From positions 86,175 to 150,174 of the forward strand of contig NW_013654362.1 of assembly GCF_000499385.1 (NCBI RefSeq): a stretch of DNA of 64,000 nucleotides. Direction: 5' to 3'. Made by a program: the position numbers and the translations under genes. Every line of letters begins with the position of its first letter. Within the stretch, counting starts at the first letter, position 1. Positions 48,301 through 58,367 of the stretch are shown one piece after another. Source of the DNA: Eimeria necatrix. Lineage: Eukaryota; Apicomplexa; Conoidasida; Eucoccidiorida; Eimeriidae. The notes under the pieces are model-generated. The model ran no database searches. It was not told where the DNA came from and saw nothing but the letters and a program-made list of their open reading frames with translations.

Positions 48301-51300
48301 ATTCGTGTCGATGTCGTTTAGCTTGTACTTCATTGTGGCTATCTTTTTCCTCTGCATCCCGTCTTTGTGTTCCTTTCTATACCTTCGCCTTTACCTGTGT
48401 CTGCACGTATGAGAATGGAAGTTCCCAATGCGCGTTTACGCATCAGGTGGAGGTGGAGGCTCGGTGGACTCAGTCACTTCTTCTCTCAATCACGGGGAGG
48501 CGGAGAGACAGCAGACACTGGGAGGGGCGTCTGACGTCCATAGAGACGTGTCAAGGGGAGAGTCTCCAGTTCTGAAGGCCGCAGCGGTAATTCATCACTT
48601 ATTGTTATCTCCGGCTTCAATGCTTGGTAGCATCGTCGATAGCGTTGGTTCTCAAGTGTACATGTTGATTATGCATGTACACGCATGCGCATATAGAATT
48701 GTGCAGGAGCGTGTATCTTATGCATAGTTGCTCTGTCTCGTTTATCTCCAAGCCCGCACGCGTGCATGTTTTGCAGTCGTCAGATAGTGGTTCCAGAGGC
48801 GCACATGCGTGTTTGGCTCAGTAAACGCAGGGTAGTTTCATTCATACCTTCATTTTGCATGGACCTTTGTATTCTGGTTGTGCACAGTCTTCGACAGACT
48901 CCTTCGTCGATGACGACACCTTGGGACATCTGCCGAGCGAGAGCCGCAGGCGTTTTGGACAGAAAGGGCCTGCGGGGTCCTTTGGCGTGCCGCGCTCTCA
49001 CTCTGACATCATGAGCACTGGGGGTGATTCTGAAGACAGGGGTTTCCTGGGAGTTCGCCGGGCCAGGACCTTTAGGGTCTCGGTGCAGCGTAGGGTCCGC
49101 AAACTTGGAAGGGGACGCTCGTTTCTCCTCCATAAAAATGTTCCTGATAACACGTTTGACTTGAGGGACACTGACAGTACCGAGAAGGACGCTATTTTTC
49201 CAGGGGATGCTACAGATATTTCCGCCCCACCTACGTTGGGAGGGACGGCCACTGCGACCCCGCAAGACCCCGTGCGCAGCAGCAATGGCAACGCGCCTTC
49301 AACTCTCGTGCTGGGCCTTTGCACTCGCTACGGAGAAGCCCCTTACTCTACCACGAAAATCGTCAGTGTCATTCCCCGATACGTGTTCATCTCACGCCTG
49401 CCGTTTTCTGTGGTGGTGCGGGAAGTACGCAGTCGGAGCCGAGTTCTGGGAGGGGCGATGGGAGGGCGGCAGAAAGTGAGCCCTTGCGAGCTCTCTCTGT
49501 TAGCAGGGGAGACGAAGGCGTTCCATGGGGTAGAACCCCGCGTGCTACTGACACAGGCAGAAAGGAGCTTGGTGTCATGCTCGTTTTCGCTGGTGCCTGC
49601 CCATGTGCCTTCCTTCTTTCAAGTTGAGCTGACCCCGCGGGGAGGTGGCACCCAGGTGTACCTCCCTGAGCACTGTCCTATAGTGCAGGTCTCCATCGTT
49701 TCAGGCCTATTTGGAGATGTTCCTGCGTTACCGTACACTTACAATGGCAGCTTCATTGTACTATCACTGCCGGAAAACCCTCAGTTTGCCATCCTCAACC
49801 TCAGCAGCTATTTCCTTGCTCACGCACCTGCAGAACGCAGCCGGCGCACACAACAAAACCAGCTGCGAGATGATGCCTTTGCCATTCCCGTGACTAGCGG
49901 ATCTCAGACGAAGACCACAGCGAAGAAGGGACGCGATGAATCAGATGCCAATCTCCGCGTAAGCGCCTAGAAACAGCATTAGTTGGGACAAAATGGGGGG
50001 GACATGGCAGCATATTTAGTGACGGCGGGAACTGCATGGGCTCTCTGATGCAGATATAAGCCACATGTTATTTCAGTGGATCAGTCTTTAACAGTATCGG
50101 TGACTGCAGCGGCAACACGCTAGCTCGGCAGCAATTTTAACTGCATCTGTGCCGTCGCCTCTCCTTGCGCATGCGTGTACTAATCCGCCGCTGTTTCAAG
50201 TGGCTCGAGGAACCCTTCTGTCTCGTCCCCTTTGCGTCTCTTCCTTTTGAAGTCATTCATTGCCTAGGGGGGACGCATATCTGTTCGTCTATGCCTCTAA
50301 ATATGCACTCGTGCCTGATGCGGTTTTTCCTGTTTTTGGAATGCTGAACATGGCGGTTTTTGATTCCCCGACATTGCTTTGACTCGGGGCAAAGGCATGA
50401 TTGGAAAGAGCAAAGAGGGCTTGATAGTCATAGGGGTGCTTTGTAGGCACGTAGTTGACAGTAGTCGGTCTTGAGCAGTCACATGCCTGGCATCTTGCCC
50501 TTTCACTTGATGGGAGTCCTTGTTTTGGGTTACAACTTTTTTGAGACATGTGTCTTAGCACTTAGGAGTCCACGTCTTCATCATGCTTTGGTGTTGTGCA
50601 CTATTTTTCAGTTGATCCCACCGTGGGGCTCTGTGCCTTTCATTCCGCCCTACCACAAGAACCTGGAAAATTCGCGGGTGCGCCTAAGGGTACTCGACGT
50701 GGAGCACTGTCCCTGGTCTGTATACAGCTTGGCATCAGTTGACGAGGACCTGCAGACTATTGAGTTCGTGCCTCACCAGCAGCCGCAGGGGTCCGCCCCC
50801 ACGGGCGCCTTCTTGGGGGTTTCCACTAGCCCACCCATGCAGCCAGGGTCCCCGCGCTCAGTTGACGCAGCGTCTACGCGCAAGGCCCCGTTTTTGCAGC
50901 GACTGCCCACCAAGACCCTTGTCAGTGCAGCGTCAGCTGCTGCAGCAGCTGCTGCAGCTGCTGTGGGAAACAACAGCAGCGCCCTCACTTGCAACTTTAG
51001 GGCAGGGGCAGCGGGAGGAGGCCGGGGCGTTTCTATCGAAGGAAATCTTGACACCGAGGAAGACCAATTCGCCCAAGACGCAGACACGCGGTGAGCAACA
51101 GAAGGGGCAACGAGTGCATATTTATAGGCAGCGACGAATAGATATGCGCACCCCCTAGACAATGAATGACTTCAAAGGAAAGAGACGCAAAGGGGGCAAC
51201 AAAGAAGGGCTCCTCGAGTCACTTGAAACAGCGACAGATTCATACAAGCGTACACAAGGAGAGGCGACGGCACAGATACAGTTAGGCAAATATAGGCGGA

Positions 51301-54300
51301 GGCACAAAGAAGAAGTTATAGGGGCATGAAGATAGATAGCGAGCGCCGAGGGCGTGATGAGGCAGTCAAAGACAATGCAGCTGATTCCATCAGGTGGAAG
51401 CCACAGAATAGAACCGCAGTAGCTGTGTTTGCTAAGCTGCTTCGTCGCTGTTGCTGGGTCGCAAACGCTCATTATTTAAAGGGAAATGCTCCGGGTTAGG
51501 AGCTGACTGGCTTCTTGTTGTTCTGTGTTGTTTTGCACTGGCAGCAGCCTCATGCGCCCCCAGACTCCTCGCGGAGGCCAGTCTTCGACTGGGGCCAACA
51601 AGGAGAGGCAGACGGCCACGCTTTACGTCTTTTCATTAGTCGCTGCAAATGGCAGCCGCATTCTCATTATAACCGAATCTCCTGAGGTGGCAGAGAAAAT
51701 GCGCGCAGGCGGCGCAGCCTTTGACATGATCAGGGAAGAGTTCATGAGGAAGAGCGGTAAGCACGACGGCGGCGCAGTTGCTGCTGCTGCTGCTGCGGGG
51801 CTGTACGACCCAACAACTGCATCAGCAGCCGCAAGCGCCACAGCGTCAAAAACAGCAGCAGATAGCAGTGGCACTGCCACAGGGAGGCCCAAAGCTGCAG
51901 GGGCTTTATCAGGAGATGCCCAATCGCCCGAGTCTCCCAGTATATATACGAAGGACGCCATAATTTCCCAGGACCGCGGCTCGCTGCTGCACGGAAAACA
52001 GCAGCAGAGGCCTCCGCCTTGGCTGGGATTGTCTTTCGAATTTCGTCTCCCCCGTTTAACCGTCACTTGGATTCACCAAAGTGAAGTAGTGAGCACCGTG
52101 GCCTCTTGCATTTCTTTGTACTTAACTCTTTTTGGACAAAACGCACTTAAGCAATAAGCGGAGCAGATGAAGTAATAATAAATGGTCAAGCATCACGTTG
52201 GCTGCGGGCCGTTCTTATGTGCTTGCGTACTCACTGTTGCAAGGCTGTGCTAGAAAGTGTAACGCAGCTTGCCCCGCGTGCGCAGCCCGCTGAGTTATTT
52301 CCCAAATCTCTTATGAGCTGTTTTAGTTTGTGTTGAGGCAGGCTTCTGCTTACTTCCATTATCATGTATATTTGATCTTGTTTGCTGGTGCGGATTTCTC
52401 GTGGATGTGTAGGTACTGGCGCTGCACCTGACGGGCCTCTCGCTCTCGGGCTCTGTCAATCCACGACAACTAGATGTTTTTCTCGAGGCTGTTCCTTTAG
52501 AGCGAGTCTTGCAGCAGGTCCGCATGCACTCGCTGCCCGCAGGGTCTGGGGAGGTCGGGGAAGCCCCTCAGGGCTCTCCTAGGGCAGCCCGCCAGCCCGC
52601 TGCGTCGAATAGCTCTGTAGGTGAGCAGGGCCCCTGTTTCAAAGTTCCGGGAAGCGATGAGTCTGCTTCCCTTAGCGGGAGCAGCAGGAGTTTGACTGCT
52701 GGAGACGCAGAAGGCAACGAGGGAGAGGCTCAGCCTGGCGACTTGGGGTCGCCCCCTCTGCAGCGTCACGTGGAGGAGGACTATGGGCTGCTGGTGATGA
52801 CGCGAAGTGCAGTAACTCTTTCTGCGCGGATCGCAATGTTACACGTGGACCATTTCGTCAAGGGAGACATCCCTGTCATACTGAAAAACACGGCGTCCAA
52901 GTACGGAAAGGAAACAGAAGAGTTCCTAGAGGTTGCCGTCGTCAGGTCTCTTGTGGACCCCCGACAGGCTCCCACTTACGAGCTCTTGGAAGTGCGCATC
53001 AGTCCCTTCAGCGCCAACATCGAGCTGCTCGTTATTGAGCAGCTCATAAGCATATACGAAAAAGAAGTGGAAATGCTGCACAAGTTCGCCCTTGCAGCTC
53101 CACAGGTATGCGATTGCCGGCCCCACCAACTATCAACTGTCTTCCAGGCAGCTATATTTTCATGTTGAGTATATTTGGCCCTTGAATTCGGCTACTCCCT
53201 GAATGCATGCATGCCATTTTGACTTTTTTGGCCCCTGAGTGCCTTTGGCACTCCAACTCGCTCTTCTTTCTTTCATGCCTGCCTACATCTTTTTGCTGCC
53301 GCTGCTTTTTCTCCAACTTGCGGTGGTATCTAAGCTCCTCCACACAATCTGGTAGATTCTTGCGTTTGGCTTTTCCCTGTGTCTGACATCTATTCAGTTT
53401 TGCTTCACTTATTTGTCTTAGACTGTTAGACTTCTTCTCTTTGTGTCTCCTTGGCCTTCTGTTGGTGGTGTTGCTGCACTTCCCCCCTGCTGCTGGTGAT
53501 TTTGCTGCGCTTCCCCCCTGCTGCTGGTGCTGTTGCTGCACTCCCCCCTGCTGCTGGTGCTGTGTCTTGTTCAGAAACCGCCAGCCCTGCAAACGGCGCT
53601 AAAGTGCAGCGTCGCTGCTGACGCCCTGCGGCAGCTGGCGGTGCTGAAGATTCTTGAGGAGAATCGCCAGGAGCAGGTGATGGTTGCGGAGACAACAGCA
53701 GGAAATGCTTCGGCAGCTGTTCCTTCTTTGGGGGGTGCAGCCGCAGAGGCTGGAGGAGGCCCCCCAGGCACTGGGGCTGCTGCTGCTGCTGCTGCAGCCT
53801 TCTTGGTGCACCCTTTGGCCATGGACCTCACCCACTCCAGCATGCACAGCCTCTCGCTGGCGCCGCTGTCGCTGGACAAGCTGAGGCCAGCCACCAGTTC
53901 AGCAGGAGGGTACCTGTCTTCTGTTTCTGGAGATGCAACGACGGGGGAGACTCACAGCGGGGACCCATTCAACGAGATGCTGCTGCGGGAGCCCATCTCT
54001 ATGCAGTTTTACGCCACCCCACGGGTGTACATAAACCCCCCGTCTTCGCATGTGCTGGTCTTGCCGAACCCGAGGTGGATGGAGCTGCACCGGGCGAGTC
54101 CCGTGTACATAAAGAACCTGACCATCAGCACTCTGTCTCTCACTGTGTCCATTCGCACTTCGGAGCACCGAATATCTCGCCAGGTGCTGCACATAGTCGA
54201 CGCCCTGCCTCTGGACACTCCTTACATGACCATTCAAATAGCCCGGGAAAGGCGGAAGTTCACTGTCTGCTCCTGGCACGAGCTGATCCACTCTCTGCGC

Positions 54301-55494
54301 AACTCTTACCTGCGGCAGTTCATCCGGCAATCCCTGCCTTCGGCGTGGATCAGCAATCCGTGTGCATTTGTGGTGGGCTTTATAAGGGGCACCAGTGCCC
54401 TCTGTCGGCAAACAGTGAAGGGCGCGAAGACCAACCGCAACAGCTTTGAGGGGCTCATGATGGGCTTCCGCATCGGCTTTATTCTCTTTATCATTTACAC
54501 CATGGGAGGCGTCATGCAGTCTTTGTCGCATGTCCTCAACATCCTGCACAAGCTCATGAGGGGCTCCAGGCCCAGGCCCTACGGCGTGCTTGACGCGTTC
54601 TGGAAAGGACTCAACGGATTCATTTTAGACACTTTCTGGAGGCCTTGGGTTGCTGTTGTTACAGAACCAACCGCCAGTGTCACCAGGTACGCCATTAAAT
54701 CCCAGCTAGCTGGCTGCCGGCATATAGATTGGCGGTCTTCACTCACAGTCACGTACCAGCTAGCTAAGGAGTTGGCTAGCTGGCGGAGGCTGCCCTGAGT
54801 CGGCCTTCCCCACAAGCGCAGACACAGAAGACAAAGGAACAAAGATATACCCATAAGATGCCACAGCTAGAAATAGCTGCAGGGAAGACCCGTGCAGACA
54901 TTGTTGTTTTGCGCGAGCCTTGTGCCAGCTGCTGCAGACAAGCAGCAATGTGCGCCACTTTGCTGCTGTTGCGCAGCTATGCTTTGCCTGGTTTCTCTCC
55001 CTGTTTGCGAATTTGGCTGCAGAGGCGACAGCTGGTGGAAGACGACGGCGATTCTGATTGCCTGTTGCGTGCGTTGCTTGATTTCTCCTTTATTCGGCCT
55101 TTCGAACTTCTTGGCCTCTGTGGCGGAGGGTTTCGCAAACACGTTAATAGGCGACTTCGAACAATTTACTCGGGTGCAGGAACGGGCAGACTTAGACAAA
55201 AAACATAGACACCCTTCGCCTTCCAGCGCAATGAACGCTGGAGGCGGCTTCCACCGGGGCCTCCAAGGGCACAAGGGAGGTGACCCAGGGGGCACAGGGC
55301 TGGGTAGTCGTTTCCGCAGAGCCAAAAGGCATGCTGCCGGCAAACACAAAGCACGTGGAAATGCAGAGGGAACGAGAACTGCTGCGGGAGGGGTCGCCAA
55401 TGGCTCCATTCTTGCGGGGAAGCAGAGGGCAGGCAGCAGCTTCTCTGGTGCCTTCAGGCGTCCCTCTTCAAAACAAGTGACCTTTGCTGTTTAA
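23112..55494 (+). CDS. vps13: Giant VPS13/chorein-family lipid transfer protein
   Basis: One plus-strand chain from a VPS13 N-terminus to a VPS13 C-terminus over 32 kb. The N-terminal exons (23112-23194, 23459-23570, 23734-23819, 24150-24396) join in phase and give the chorein pattern: EIHLTNI, AEIPFAVDYSNIAK, SWQTFF, and IVNSLTIRVRNIHLHI before DDNLGATPWAF. A YVEMWKRRL segment (near 27.2 kb) matches the 'Y..lYk.kl' block. Later come an adaptor-binding-like region (44.4-47.9 kb), an SHR-binding-like block (48.9-50 kb), and the terminal LTVTWIHQSEV|VLALHLTGL junction with the ISNPCAFVVGFIRGT block. VPS13 proteins form bridges at membrane contact sites and carry bulk lipid along a hydrophobic groove. 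The middle is swollen by low-complexity sequence typical of coccidia. Many middle exon borders were not resolved, and a split into two genes is not ruled out. The product is several thousand residues. Confidence 0.82.
24611..24976 (+). repeat. Exact 183-bp tandem duplication in a VPS13 intron
   Basis: Bases 24611-24793 are repeated without visible change at 24794-24976. Each unit ends with a CTGCAG 3' splice site followed by TGCCATGTTGATGAG. The distal copy leads into the proposed exon 5 of VPS13. Reading on from the proximal copy reaches a stop after about 20 codons. Could be a young duplication or an assembly artefact. Confidence 0.9.
25480..31270 (+). CDS. vps13: VPS13 rod-region exons (N-terminal half)
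   Basis: Plus-strand open blocks in succession: about 25491-25870 (RELRRRLRRNPKDEEAQQLL, then Ser/Ala-rich), 26009-26470, 26775-26990 (KPLQLTFTSAAVTSLFNF), 27172-27240 (YVEMWKRRLTAK), 27402-27487 (VVDRFISDFEHSSPLYL), 27700-27960 (EFTDKERLLYEDIAC), 28200-28405, 28556-29210, 29310-29450, 29632-30510 and 30738-31255. Most end at GTGAGT- or GTGCGC-like donors. The recurring short amphipathic strands fit the beta-groove modules of VPS13. Ser/Ala/Gln-rich spacers interrupt them. Exact borders were not all checked for phase, so this entry marks coding blocks, not a finished model. Confidence 0.6.
31479..35793 (+). CDS. vps13: VPS13 giant low-complexity exon (4.3 kb)
   Basis: Open from the acceptor TTTATCTAG (31470-31478) to the donor CCTAG|GTGAGC at 35793, about 1,438 codons without a stop. 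Ordered-looking parts are few: the start (DGSRLSWFFNDEE), a stretch near 31.74-31.95 kb (VGCLCVGLYTQQQYLAVLL), a block near 34.4-34.7 kb (LGVRLEAVLRVTYTSVATG...WMLASVVLFDVNIGAE) that looks like groove strands, and one near 33.25-33.45 kb. The rest is Ser/Arg/Gly/Glu-rich and probably disordered, with a CAG run coding Gln at 33916-33936. It is kept in the VPS13 chain because frame, strand and flanking splice sites continue. A separate gene is a weaker alternative. Confidence 0.6.
35976..43000 (+). CDS. vps13: VPS13 middle exons
   Basis: Coding blocks follow on the plus strand: about 35990-36910 (LEIKRVAIWSAVYLQD, later LLQEIWAEDWLSVSLPSPPP), 37059-37440, 37570-39990 (VHVFIQLFGPDGEMTAVVSRL; SLCIHSLQLTLPSPC; LVWVSDEMIYASAEVAQLRVQLRALQ), 40155-40540, 40627-40880, 41031-41340 (VVELTFKGIEIWFVLG), 41768-41960 and 42095-42630. 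Short hydrophobic strands at regular spacing fit further groove modules, separated by Gln/Ser/Ala-rich inserts. The 37570 start follows a TTTGCAG acceptor. Individual borders after 39.7 kb are uncertain. Confidence 0.5.
43097..44984 (+). CDS. vps13: VPS13 exon before the adaptor-binding region
   Basis: Runs from the acceptor TTGTGCAG to the donor AAAGG|GTAAGT, about 629 codons. Begins GGKVKICVTILDPQVHFSFEMFQ, passes a poly-Ala/Gln/Ser insert (about 43.2-44.4 kb), and ends with an ordered strand-rich part: YCRVIGFFLSLMNFKL, SLLKVSLLALEGQVYIHPEL, ASVEIQRQYVDG and SVDITSGLLQLVYHIMRTT. The last segment fits the late rod repeats of VPS13 ahead of the VAB domain. Confidence 0.65.
45130..47901 (+). 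CDS. vps13: VPS13 adaptor-binding (VAB)-like exons
   Basis: Blocks at about 45130-45436, 45543-45640, 45739-46160, 46270-46770 and 47138-47901. Visible repeat-like strands include FKVLVEPVVDRRSGTWSLAVGS, YIDILPGCRRSVPLSWFG, LEPMLSIKNTLPFPITVSV, EQRLWLVLRVHG and RQITVFAPYFFENLTEAALSV. The 'L.P...I.N.LP..l.v' and 'I.vfaPy...N.t' patterns are the classic signs of the VPS13 adaptor-binding region, which in yeast recruits organelle-specific receptors through Pro-x-Pro motifs. The 47138 exon starts after TCCTTAG and ends GCCAG|GTAATA. CAG tracts code Gln at 47437-47462. Confidence 0.7.
48888..49958 (+). CDS. vps13: VPS13 SHR-binding/APT1-like exon
   Basis: A 357-codon exon between the acceptor TGCACAG and the donor CTCCGC|GTAAGC, in phase 0 at both ends. 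After a Ser/Arg-rich start it gives KIVSVIPRYVFISRLPFSVVVREVRSRSR, then CELSLLAGETKAFHG and FFQVELTPRGGGTQVYLPE. This is the familiar 'v.v.P.yvi.N.l...i.v' pattern of the SHR-binding block of VPS13 proteins. The next blocks (about 50612-51090, 51548-52088) carry PYHKNLENSRVRLRVLDVEH and LGLSFEFRLPRLTVTWIHQSEV. Confidence 0.75.
52413..55494 (+). CDS. vps13: VPS13 C-terminal exons
   Basis: Three exons in phase: 52413-53105, 53575-54686 and 55023-55494. The first joins in phase to an upstream exon ending GAAGTA|GTGAGC and carries LEVRISPFSANIELLVIEQL. The second holds the C-terminal block: RNSYLRQFIRQSLPSAWISN, then PCAFVVGFIRGTSALCRQ, a hydrophobic run GFRIGFILFIIYTMGG, and FILDTFWRPWVAVVTEPTASVTR. 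The third adds WWKTTAILIACCVRCLISPLFGLSNFL and a basic Gly/Ser-rich tail. VPS13 C-termini hold amphipathic ATG_C-like helices that bind membranes. No PH domain is seen. Confidence 0.78.
53471..53560 (+). repeat. Three-copy 31-bp minisatellite in a VPS13 intron
   Basis: Units TTGCTGC(A/G)CTTCCCCCCTG... recur at 31-base spacing (53471, 53502, 53533) just before the 3' splice site at 53574. Pyrimidine-rich, so it may serve as the polypyrimidine tract. Confidence 0.7.
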
Positions 55495-56848
55495 CAGCTA
55501 ATAATTTACAAATTCTAGCTTGATGATGCCTTCAAGGGTTTGCAGTTAGAATTACATCTCCCAGTCTTTCGGCGCAGACGCCTGTCTAGTTCAATCCGTT
55601 CCCCTTGATTGAAGCCGAAGCTGCCTAAGGCCCCAGAAGCCTTTACGTATTACGACCAGCCACTAGCTCCCACGGCTGTCTGAGCGCACCCGTGTCAACT
55701 GCTGCTCGTACTGAATGCGTCACAAAAGGCCCAGTAGTTGCTGTTCAGAGGATGCTGGATTCTGCTGCCTCTGACAGATATTTGCTGGACAGAGTCAGCT
55801 AAGAGTTGAGGCACAGAAGAGTGAACTGGCACTAAGCTCTGTACTGGAAGCCAAGATATGTGGCGGTTGAGGGGTGCAACGGGAATAGAAGGGGCAGCAT
55901 GTGCCACGTCAGCGGTGCCTGTTTCCCCCACGGCAGTTGGGAAAAACAGCGCATAACCTGTGATGCCTTTTTTCTGAACACTGTAGCGATTAGGTCCTTC
56001 TGGAAGTGCATGTCAGTAATTGAATACAGGTCCGCATAAACGAAGCCCCGAGAGATGGAGACCAGAGCCACTCAGTAGTCCAGACACATTATAGGCTCCA
56101 CCACTCAAGGGGAAAGTGTCTTCACCTCTGAAAATTAGAACATTTTCCTGTGCTTTTCTTCTAAGTTCCCGTGAAGCTATTTTGGTTAAGCGCACTAGGA
56201 TGGCGCTCGGCTCTACTGCCCCCAGCGCCATCAGTAACTGAGTCTTTTCCCATGAAGCCACTGGTCCCACTTTGTAACTTCCAAATTAGGTAGCACACGT
56301 TCAGGTCTGTCTGCCTGAAGCCTTGTAGTTTGCAAGGACTTACGCGGCAGCTTCATGGGTTCACTGAGGACCAAGCACATCAAGAAAACAAGTTGAAGGC
56401 AGTTTCCCTGGAGCTATATACATATATTTATGTTGTTGGCGCACTTTTACACTTGAAGGAAATAGGCGCCGTAGCAGGGGTTAAGTTGGTGACATTTCTG
56501 CACTGTATTATCTATGCTGCCCGCCTTCTACGCACATCTTATAAGTAAGTGTCCGTTTGGAGCATAGCACTTAGTTATTATGTGAACAGGACCAAATTAT
56601 AGCACAGACCCGTTTTCCTACGGCTTCGTGCTGCATGCAGCAGCAGCAGTCACAGAAGCCAGCCCTGGCAGCGGAACCCCACAGGCCGCTACGCTGGGGC
56701 TGCTGCACCCGTAGCAACTGAGAAGACAAGACGAGGGAAGCAAGGCTGCCGAACGACCACCGCAAGTTTAAATCGAGGAATTACATTGTATTTCTTCTGC
56801 GGCGCTGGATAGGCTCGCTCGTATCTTCAGTTCCAGCAGCTCGCGAAG
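55495..56848. other. Intergenic between vps13 and rpl31
   Basis: Same-strand neighbours. Short open frames only (minus 55695-56270 has three overlapping ones), no motif. Holds the vps13 3' end and the rpl31 promoter; no specific signal recognised. Confidence 0.4.
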
Positions 56849-57684
56849 ATGGCGATCAAGAGTGAGAGAGCAGCGCAGAAACCCCGCGATTAAGCGGCCA
56901 TGCAGGATCCATTATCCCCAGTTGCTCTTCAAAATGCTCTAAATTGGTTTTACTGGAGTTCTGTAGGGATACTTGTGTTTAATAGGGAGTAGACTGGTGC
57001 TTCCCCCGTTCAGGTTCCCACAGTGGTTGGGCCAGCGCTGCATGCATGCCCCTGTTTTGTGTTCTTGTTTTGTCACATTTCAGGCGGGAAGAAGAAAGCC
57101 ACCAAATCTATGCAACCCGCTTGCAGAGATTACACAATTCACCTCCACAAGATTGTGCACGGCATTCAGTTCAAGAAGAGAGCTCCCCGCGCTATTCGCG
57201 AGATCCGGAAGTTTGCGGAGAAGGTCATGCACACAAAAGTAAGCGAAAATGCGGCTTCTAATTGTTAATGAAGAATAAAAACCCAAGTGAAGCACATTTT
57301 TTGATCGGAGTCCGCTGGGCAATTCCAGCTAGGCTCACCCAACGGCACACTCCAAGTTCGCCTTTCGGGGCGGAGGAAACCTGCCTGGATCCGGCAGTAA
57401 TCCCGTTTTTTTAATGTTTTTACTAGTGTGTTGTTTAATTTGTTTCATTTTGGAATTAATTGTTTGGAATTTTCGCATTTTCGCAGGACGTGCGCATCGA
57501 CACGAAGCTGAACAAGCACATCTGGAGCAACGGCATCCGCAACTTGCCGCGCCGTGTGCGCGTGCGAATGGCTCGGCGCCGCAACGAAGATGAAGACGCA
57601 GCTGAGAAGTTCTATACTTTAGTGCAGCACGTGCCGGTGGCTTCTTTTGCGGGTTTGGGGCCCGAGTATGTGAACGAGGAGTAA
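56849..57684 (+). CDS. rpl31: 60S ribosomal protein L31 (eL31)
   Basis: Three exons: 56849-56861 (13 bases, MAIK plus one base), 57084-57238 and 57487-57684, giving 121 residues (eL31 is usually 120-125). Donors are GTGAGA and GTAAGC; acceptors end TTTCAG and CGCAG. Signatures are [64 protein letters not shown] and [10 protein letters not shown] component of the large ribosomal subunit near the peptide exit. The tiny first coding exon is typical of ribosomal protein genes and is inferred from phase and an AAGATGG start context. Confidence 0.93.
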
Positions 57685-58367
57685 ATGTTCAACGAGAAAG
57701 CTGTGCGCGCGCCGCTGCAGCAGCAGCTGCAGCAGCAGCTGCAGCAGCAGCAGCGGCTGAGGCGCTGCAGAAACCTGGGCGTCAACGCCTGCGTGCAGTT
57801 TTCCAAACTTTGGTTCATTTTAACGGATACTGGGGGATAAAGAGGAATTAGATAGCCAAAGATCGTTTTTCAGAGTCTTGTGACTCTAGCTTGGCCCAGA
57901 AGTCACTCTACTAAGTACTTTTGCAAGAAAGCTGAATTACTCCAGTCTGCATGCAGCCGGCAGCCGCAGTTCTAGTTAAATCATCTTCCACATGAAACTG
58001 AGGCAGCCAAGTCTCAGAAAACAAAATTTGAAAACAAGTTCCGGCTCGTTACCATGTAACCAGTGGCTAACTGCACTGTTGGCCTTCGAAATGCACGCTT
58101 CGTAGCTTATGCTGCAGCATCAGCTGCTGCTGCTGCTGCTGCTGCTGCAGCAACTGCTGCTGCGACGCTCTGCCCCCCGGAGCCGCAGCAAGTCGCATCT
58201 GGGACTTTGCTAGGGTCTGGACGTGTACAGTCCAGGCGCTGGCTAGGGTTTAGGGCGTGCAGGGTTTAGCCCCTGGCTAGGGTTTAGGGTTTGAGCACTG
58301 GCTAGGGTTTAAGGCGCGGGCTGATTAGGGTTTAGTTAGGGTTTGGCACTGCGGTGGTGTCCAGAGT
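57685..58367. other. Tail-to-tail spacer with CAG/CTG tracts and telomere-like units
   Basis: Between the rpl31 and rfc2 stops. Holds CTGCAG/CAG runs at 57714-57753 (in the likely rpl31 3' UTR), a GCT run at 58117-58160, and degenerate TAGGGTTTAGG units from 58241 to 58346. The short plus frame 58063-58269 is only the GCT run and its flanks. Confidence 0.7.

Noticed and set aside
54867..55409. Minus-strand 180-codon Pro-rich frame
   Set aside because: Antisense to the last VPS13 exon, which continues the conserved C-terminus in phase.
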